This document shows positions 57,691 to 64,000 of a stretch of 64,000 bases of DNA, one piece after another (position 1 is the stretch's first letter; each line of letters begins with the position of its first letter). The stretch is from NCBI RefSeq assembly GCF_050947875.1, contig NC_134576.1:55866255-55930254 (forward strand). Direction: 5' to 3'. Under the pieces are notes generated by a model. It was given only the letters and a program-made list of their open reading frames with translations. It ran no database searches and was not told where the DNA came from. The stretch is from Dermacentor variabilis. Taxonomy: Eukaryota > Arthropoda > Arachnida > Ixodida > Ixodidae. The position numbers and the translations under genes were made by a program.

Positions 57691-59547
57691 GAGCCATGTT
57701 GTCCAGTATTTGATTGTTGTCATTCCTTTTTATAGCGAAATTCCTGTAGAATCAGATTATGGGTGCGACGCCAATGTTGTGCATTCTCAAAGCATGAGAG
57801 CTCAGTCGATCGCTCAAATGCATCGGACGCGATACGTCTGTAAATAACGCATGACCTGACTCATGATTTCAGATTTGGCTGTCATCCCCTGACCCTGTTT
57901 AACAAAAGGGCTCATTGGCATGAGAAAAAGTGAGAACGTTGACCCCTACCGGCCGTGTTTTCCGTAGGTCTTTACCGGCTTTCTGCACCGAAAGCAAAAC
58001 TGTTCGTTCGCAGCGCCTAGTCGAAAGGAGGGACCCATCCTGGATTAACACAGAGAAAATGGCAACACGCATGTAAGCATGTTCGCAACAGGACATGTTT
58101 AGCGTGTTTTTGAGAAGATTAATTTCGCCGACTCGTGTGACGCTTCTCGTCTGACATGATGGAACATTGACGACAGTTATGATTCGAGGAAAAACTGCGC
58201 TGTTCATAACAAGGTCACGTTTTCAATACCCGGTCGCATTTTGATAGAGTTGATGTGCAAAATTAACTAATAACCAAATAACGAAATCTGTTCCACAGGA
58301 GTGCGCCTTCTTGACCTTTACATTTTCAACGTGCACGAAGACGACAGCCACTCATGAAGAGCAGCCGAGAGCGCACGTGATGGAAGTTGTGTCCAAGACA
58401 GCTCTGGCCACGCAATGCGAGAGTGTGCTGAGTTACTATCGTAAACAGCTCTGTCCATGCAGCTTATCCGAGCCTTTGTGCCTATCTGAGGAGTGGTGGC
58501 TTCACACCTGCCGGTACGTAGGTGCCTATGAGAAAACTTGGCGAAGGCAGCACGACGATTGCGCTACTTTGCACACCGTTTTTAAGAAATTCAAATAATG
58601 TAAACAGCCCTCTTGTTGTTTAATCGCTTTCCATTCTTTGTACTGTTTAAGAAATCCCCCTGCTGTCTGATGTTGAGCTCTCAGCCATCCGCATGGTCAG
58701 GCCAGCATTATTTCTATGTGCCTTTTGTGCTCACAACCACGATGAAGATCCGTGCCTTGTCCCCCACTCGTAGTAGATGCGTCGCGACGGTCAAGAAGAC
58801 GACCGCAAAGATAGGAAAAGTCGAAAAAGCAAACTGGACGCCGACTCATTGGTGTTTTCGAGGCACGTCTCATTGTCGCGGAGACACTCAGGTGGTTAGA
58901 CGAGGGTGCTTTTCTTTTATGTCGTGATCATGGACTTGCGTTGCAAAGGCGACCTGTAGTGAGCCTCACGTCGAGAAGGAATTTGTCGTAGTATTGCTCA
59001 CTTGTATTCGTAACCAAACCACTTGAAGTAACACGACAATTTGTTCCCTGCAGCAGTCATCGCAAAAGCTATGTTCGTGTGCGGGGCAAAAGGGAGACGC
59101 ATGTCTTTTTTTCAACCAAGGCAGGTCGCCTATTGCAATGTGTAACGTCTGTGTTGCAACTGCAAAGACCATTTCTTTTTCGTGGATGGATTAATGGATA
59201 TGGTTGAATCCTTGAAATTTGGCAAAGGCGCACACCACCTAGCCGTGACGAGAGATATATTTAATGGACGTTGAAATTTCACTATTGCCTTTGTTTCAGC
59301 CAGCAATCAGACAACCTCCGTTTGGTTATTTCTACTCGCTTATAGTCTATTTTGCCTCAGCTGTGCCTAAACGCCAAGGCTTCGAAAGTGAGCGCTGGGG
59401 ATTTGCACTGTCAAATTTACGCAGCCACCGACGTAGTCATCGGTCGGTGAGCCGAAGCGTTGCCTGTGCAACACAAACGCTCTCCCCATTTATAGGTGAG
59501 TTTTTTTTGCGTTCAAAACGAATAACATTGCTACATTCTGCTGTAAA
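57691..59547. other. No supported gene
   Basis: Frames at 58311-58598 and 58613-58927 (+) and 57899-58207 (-) are unassigned. No repeats or RNA genes were recognised. Confidence 0.3.
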
Positions 59548-59783
59548 CCCGCCGTGGTTGCTCAGTGGCTATGGTATTGGGCTGCTGAGCACGATGTCGC
59601 GGGATCGAATCCCGACCACGGTGGCCGCATTTCGATGCTGGCGAAATGCGAAAACACCCGTGTACTTCAATTTAGGTGCCCGTTAAAGAAATTCAAGTGG
59701 TCCAAATTTCTGGAGCCTCGCACTACGCCTTGCCGCATAATCAGAAAGTGGTTTTGGCACGTAAAACCCCATAATTTAATTTT
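59548..59783 (+). repeat. tRNA-derived SINE (tick Ruka-like)
   Basis: The head CCCGCCGTGGTTGCTCAGTG carries an A-box-like sequence, and GGGATCGAATCCCGACC matches a polymerase III B box; the first about 75 bases can fold like a tRNA. They are followed by GCATTTCGATGCTGGCGAAA, the CGTGTACTTCAATTTAGG segment, GCCCGTTAAAGAAATTCAAG, and an end CGTAAAACCCCATAATTTAA. The tail shows it is a SINE and not a tRNA gene. Known tick SINEs of this type are transcribed by polymerase III. This is the best-preserved copy in the window. Confidence 0.85.
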
Positions 59784-60575
59784 TTAAACATTTAGCTGTT
59801 TTTCTTAATTTGCTGACAACAGGTGTGGAGCACAATCAAGTGGAGAGGGTTTCTATGGAGCCAAGCCAGCGCAGCGAAAATAGATAACCGGATGAGGAAT
59901 GTGGTGCCGGCGTCTGAAATTGGTCCGCTTGCCTTTAGCTTGCGGTGGCTGGTGGAAAATCGCGCCGGCGAGCAATGGAAGGTTATGAATCCAGCTGAAA
60001 GGGATCATCGGCAAAGAATTAATGAGTGCTTTATTTGACAGGATTAAAGCGTTGCAGTAGCTGCGTGGGTGGGAGGCGATAGACAGATCTACTCGCGGTA
60101 TAGATCCACCACTTCCACGGCCCTGCGCAGGACGTCGTCCTGCAGGCCAGGCACGGAGCTGCTTAAAGCAGCCCCTCACTGCTGCAAACTCTTAAGGCGG
60201 GGGAGGGGGGGCGAGGGAGGTGGTCGGGGCATTCCAAAAGTATGTTGTTAAAGTTAGCATAAGGGGCTGTGCAAGGACAATAGCTGGGCTGAACGCCTAA
60301 AGAAGTCGGTTTCGACAAGGACGGACGTGATTAGAGAAAGCAGTAATAGCGAAAAAGAGTAGTGGCTATTCCGTAAATTCGTTCAGTATAGCACAGGCTT
60401 GAAAAAGTTGCAAGTACATATGATGTTAATGTTGCTTTCACTGCTCCCTACAAACCAGGTAAGATATGCGCTGCCGTGCAGAGGAAGAAGGAGCAGGTAA
60501 AAGGGCAAACAAAAAGAACAGATATTTGTCCAGTGAAGCGCAATAAGAACAACTGTTTTACTGACTGCCGTATGG
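59784..60575. other. Open frame after an acceptor-like site; otherwise unassigned
   Basis: A pyrimidine-rich run ends in CAG at 59820-59822 and is followed by a 72-codon open plus-strand frame to 60038 (NRMRNVVPASEIGPLAF; ERDHRQRINECFI). It could be a terminal exon or part of a multicopy element. GGACGTCGTCC and GCTGCTTAAAGCAGC near 60129 and 60159 are short palindromes. No function is assigned. Confidence 0.25.
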
Positions 60576-61110
60576 GTGTGGTTTATGAAATTCTCTTTAG
60601 ATGTGGCCAGTTCTAAGTACGGAGAACGGGGCGGTGTATCAACCAGGCTGATAAAATATAAAAGGTCGTTAACCGGTGGATCGCCTTCTAATCTTTCCCT
60701 ACGTTGGCAAGATTGTAACTGCGCGCCAGAGTTAGATGAATGCGCGATATTGGACAGGCATAAGAATGAAGTTTTGCGTCTCATGGTAGAGGCATGGCAT
60801 ATCTATAATGGTGGAAATGGCTGCGTGAGTCCGCCTTCGATTACTTAACATAAGGAAGAGATTAATTGCCTTAAGAGTTATTTCTCACATAGACTGGCAC
60901 ATGTACCCGCCTGACACGTGGTGATACCATTCCAGAGCTTGCGCAGATAAGTTTTGTATCTTCATTGTTTTTTCGCCTCAGTGCTCCCTTAAACTGATAG
61001 TTTGCGTTCGTGTTGTCCACTTCTCTACTCTTGTGTCTTGTCTGCACGGCTGACCTCTTTCTTTTCATAATGAATCCTTACCAACTAGCTGAACTTTCTG
61101 TTGGTCTAAG
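60576..61110 (+). pseudogene. Penelope-like element 3' end
   Basis: Plus strand: WQDCNCAPELDECAILDRHK followed by EVLRLMVEAWHIYNGGNGCV and SPPSIT matches the region after the GIY-YIG core in Penelope-like proteins; the frame stops at 60848. The following 250 bases, including TTGTGTCTTGTCTGCACGG and CATAATGAATCCTTACCAAC, look like the element's terminal repeat. The GIY-YIG core itself is absent. It has the opposite orientation to the remnant at 33.1-33.9 kb. Confidence 0.6.
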
Positions 61111-62260
61111 GGATCGAGAAATTGGATTCAGGAGTGATGGAGTTGTGATGATGTGAGTCTGCAGTTGTATCCATAGGACTTCCAAATCCTTCGAATGGGG
61201 CCGAATGGGAGGGGGCAAAGTGCGTCGAGATGAATTGTAGTGTTGGCAGATGTCGTGGTATGTAATGAGCCTATCACGTGAGGCGCCGGCCAAAGCCTGC
61301 CCTTGTGTTGTCTGTGTCCGTTCCGTGAAACTTAGGGCGCAGGCATGGGCGGCTTCGTTGCCTGACAGGCCCTCAGCACAGGAGCCCAAACGAGTGTGAC
61401 ATCTGACTGAACTGCGGATTTGAGTGCGATTCTTCCAGCCAGTCTGCCGGTAAACTCAGCTCCATGGTTGTGCATGGCTGATCTAGAATCGCCGATGACA
61501 GTGGAGGCTGAGGGAATAGAGGGAGCCAGTGCTATGGATGTCTCTTCTGCCTGCTCTGAGACGGGGCTGCATATGGAGGCCGTAGGCACGAGCTGGCGTT
61601 TTGGAGATACTGCCGTGAGGGCGAATTTATCGGGGTGTGAGGGGCATCCTGCGGCGTCAACGTATAGTGTAATGTGTAATAATGGCGGTGCAGTGCTCGC
61701 ACCCGAGCCACTCTCCGAATAAAGGTTTACTGTGGGTGCATGTTCCGGAGAAGCGGCAGTACATACAATTCACCTCGGAGCTCACTCTGCAGAGGAACTT
61801 TAGTTGTAAGTTGGAAGGGAGGGTTAATGTCAAGGGAAGGGAAGGTTAATGCATACTTGGAAAAGTATGCATCTTCCGGCAGTGGAGTTTGCGAGTCTGA
61901 GATTGCGCTGTGGTCTCCGGTGTCAAGAAATCGTTCTGTGGATGTTCGCATGGGAGATGGGGCGTAAGTTTTCGGGGTCCATGTGTTTGCTTGGTTTTAG
62001 AATGAAGGTAACCCTGGCGTCTCTCCATTGCTTGGGGAGGGTTCCCAGCATTCGCTAATGTATTTTGTGAGTGAGGCAACTGCTTGGCCTGTCGAAGTTA
62101 CGGAGCATGTTATTAGACAACTGATCAGGCACCGATGCCAACGTTGCTTTCAGGTTGGCCATAGCGTTTGCAACCTCAGCCTCCGCAATCGGGGCGGGCA
62201 GTTCCAGGTTGCGAGATCTAGCAAAATTTACGTGGGATCTGTGCAGAGTTAGTGCAAAAT
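61111..62260 (-). pseudogene. LINE with RT start and RNase H, internally deleted
   Basis: Minus strand from 62260: LELPAPIAEAEVANAMANL and LPKQWRDARVTFILKPSKHM with NLRPISHANIH form the first motifs of a LINE reverse transcriptase. The sequence then passes directly to a pre-RNase H segment (VLPLLRNMHPQ near 61735) and an RNase H domain (YVDAAGCPSHPDKFA near 61665, SEQAEETSIALA, VIGDSRSAMHN, VTLVWAPV, GLSGNEAAHACAL). The RT catalytic core is missing, so about half of ORF2 has been deleted. Frame changes are present near 61360, 61600 and 62060. Confidence 0.7.
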
Positions 62261-64000
62261 ATCCGCTAAGGTTCTACCTGGTCGGAACCCATTGTGCAGT
62301 TCCGCCGCACACAACTTTTCTCCACCCAGTTCGCTAGTTCTAATTTTACGGCTTGCAATGCCATTCTATATGTCACCAACATTACTGTAACTGGCCTGTA
62401 CAATTCTTTTTATCATTATCACCCTTACCTTTGTAGATGAGTTTTATCTAGCTTTCGTGCCATCCATCCATAATCTTCGTTTTTATCACTTGCTCTATGA
62501 CATCGGTAAGAAGTGCCTTGTTCTTTGGACTGAGGTTTCGGTTAGCTGTGTTGGGAATTCATGAGGTTCTGCGGTGGTTTATTAGGGACATTTCGTTTTC
62601 CTTCTTCTAGTAAATGCTTTCTATTTGGCTTCTCTGTTGTTGGTGGATCTGTTTGTGTCTTAACTACGCTTTGCTTCATGCCGAAGTTATCCCAGATAAC
62701 GTCTGTGAAGTAACGCAGCACGTCGTTAGAAGATGTTACCGTTTTCATTCTAATAGCTGCTTGCGAACATTTCGTTGGAGCTGCGAGTGTTCTTACATGG
62801 TTCTAGCAGGTTTTTGGTTGTCCTTTGTCTCTTTGGCGAATGTTATGCGCGAAGCATTCTCGTACTCATTTAATTTTATCCTGCACGAGCTCCCTCGTCA
62901 CTCTTTCTTTCGTGGTATTTGTTCCATCTAAGAAGCATCCCTTCTTCGTGAATTTTCAGCTATTTGGCTTCTCGATGATCCTCAGGCACCTGCTTACGTT
63001 CTTCAGTAGTTTACTTTATTTCTTTGTTCCACTGCTTACATCGTTTGCTCTTTCTAACCCAGCATTTTTCTTTTTTTTTACCTTCCGTGTCTTATCTTAT
63101 GACGGATAAATTCTACCAATTTCTTATATTGCTTGACTATCGTAGCAAACGCTTCCGACTACTTGTTTCGGTCTTTTGCGATCTCTGTTGTTCGCGTTTC
63201 ATTGATTTAGAAAGTGTGGTGCTATGAATGCGTGTATTGCATTAAAATGTTCCAACTTTTTTTGTGTTAATGTTTTAAGGTTTACTTATCATTTAGCCCG
63301 CATAACGCGGCAATTCCTCTTGGCTGCGCAGAAATGAGCCTGCATCATCAGCCGCGGTGTGTGTATGGGATGGTAAATATTTGGCCATGTGTCTATTCAG
63401 TCGACGTGAACCAGCTCCTGTGAACTGTCAAGGTGAATGGGAAGTAAAAGATAACACGGCCAACGTAATGCAACCCCAAAACTTCTGAGCATTTCTTCAG
63501 GATTCAGAATCGTTGTCATGCATTTCAAGTCTAGCAAACTTTAAATAACTGTAATGTGTCTATGTTTGACTCCTGCATGAGGGCGATGACCTCTCGCAAC
63601 GTAGTACTCACTGCGATTGGTAAACCAGCATGATTGATGTAAGCTTCGTGGTTCGCCATGGCCTTCTGCACTGTAAGGCATGATATTCAAAGCGTATTGC
63701 GAAGACAGAGGTAATCTGGCAACTATTTGTGAGAAAAAAGTTCCCTAAAATGGGTGAGTGCTTTGTGAAGCACCCTACGCAAACGATTGAAAAATATAAG
63801 TTCGATGACCCTTAACCACTTATGAGTTGTGAAAATGGTAGAATTAAGGTCCATTTGAATGCCGCTAAGCATTCCTTCGGGTATTCTACTGCGATTGATG
63901 TTTGCAAGCTTTCCTGTGGGTTATCTTATTGAGATTCGCGATTAAATTGTGGCGGGATATCATTTTCTTAGCGTTTCTACGTTAGCATGTTGGCGTTAGC
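62261..64000. other. AT-rich, no supported gene
   Basis: Short frames with long hydrophobic Phe/Leu runs (for example 62825-63109) result from T-rich sequence. No transposon or RNA gene could be supported to the end of the window. Confidence 0.3.

Noticed and set aside
59548..59625. tRNA gene
   Set aside because: A- and B-box-like sequences are present, but the following SINE body and tail and the related degenerate copies in the window show a tRNA-derived SINE.

Overview
The window is animal nuclear DNA, most likely from a hard tick (Ixodidae). The basis is intron-type splice sites, very few long reading frames, and a dense nested load of transposable elements, including a tRNA-headed SINE of the kind described from ticks, several LINE families, Penelope-like elements, a Ty3/Gypsy-type LTR element and TTAA, TA and 3-bp-target DNA transposons. 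Species cannot be named from sequence alone. There is no bacterial-style operon and no CRISPR array.

Host genes: two stretches look like real host coding sequence, both on the + strand. Positions 1-1157 are an open Gln/His/Ser-rich exon ending at a strong splice donor. Positions 16449-18522 are a large exon encoding a leucine-rich-repeat protein, preceded by a good acceptor and followed by poly(A) signals. Reading phase is preserved across that donor and acceptor, so they may be two exons of one gene separated by a 15.3-kb intron packed with transposons.

Layout: 3.4-4.3 kb holds a decayed Gypsy integrase (-) and 4.7-6.3 kb a LINE with RNase H (-). 8.4-9.8 kb is a dispersed repeat split by a small inverted-repeat element. 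10.2-13.9 kb is a LINE (-) carrying two oppositely oriented Kolobok-like elements at TTAA sites, each with a THAP zinc-finger sequence. 16.4-18.8 kb is the LRR gene. 19.6-21.8 kb is dispersed repeats and a SINE split by another inverted-repeat element. 22.5-29.2 kb is a complete but broken LTR retrotransposon whose integrase lies upstream of reverse transcriptase, the order known from the Gmr1 group. 33.1-33.9 kb is a Penelope-like remnant (-), and 36.85-38.5 kb is LINE remnants (-). 40.1-43.6 kb is a 3.5-kb Harbinger-like element with hairpin ends carrying a nested, internally deleted Tc1/mariner copy and a THAP remnant. 46.9-47.85 kb is a LINE 3' part (+). 51.0-53.5 kb holds a THAP remnant, a THAP-gene second exon and a third Kolobok-like element. 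57.4-57.7 kb is a YqaJ/lambda-exonuclease-like remnant. 59.5 kb is a SINE, 60.6-61.1 kb a Penelope-like 3' end (+), and 61.1-62.3 kb a LINE with RNase H (-).

The main themes are repeated nesting of mobile elements and an unusual concentration of THAP-type zinc-finger remnants: five THAP N-terminal modules plus one THAP-gene second exon in 64 kb. Three of the modules lie inside TTAA-flanked Kolobok-like elements and one inside the Harbinger-like element. Apart from the LRR exon, the Q-rich exon and the short THAP frame at 12568-12753, the coding sequences recognised here are interrupted.
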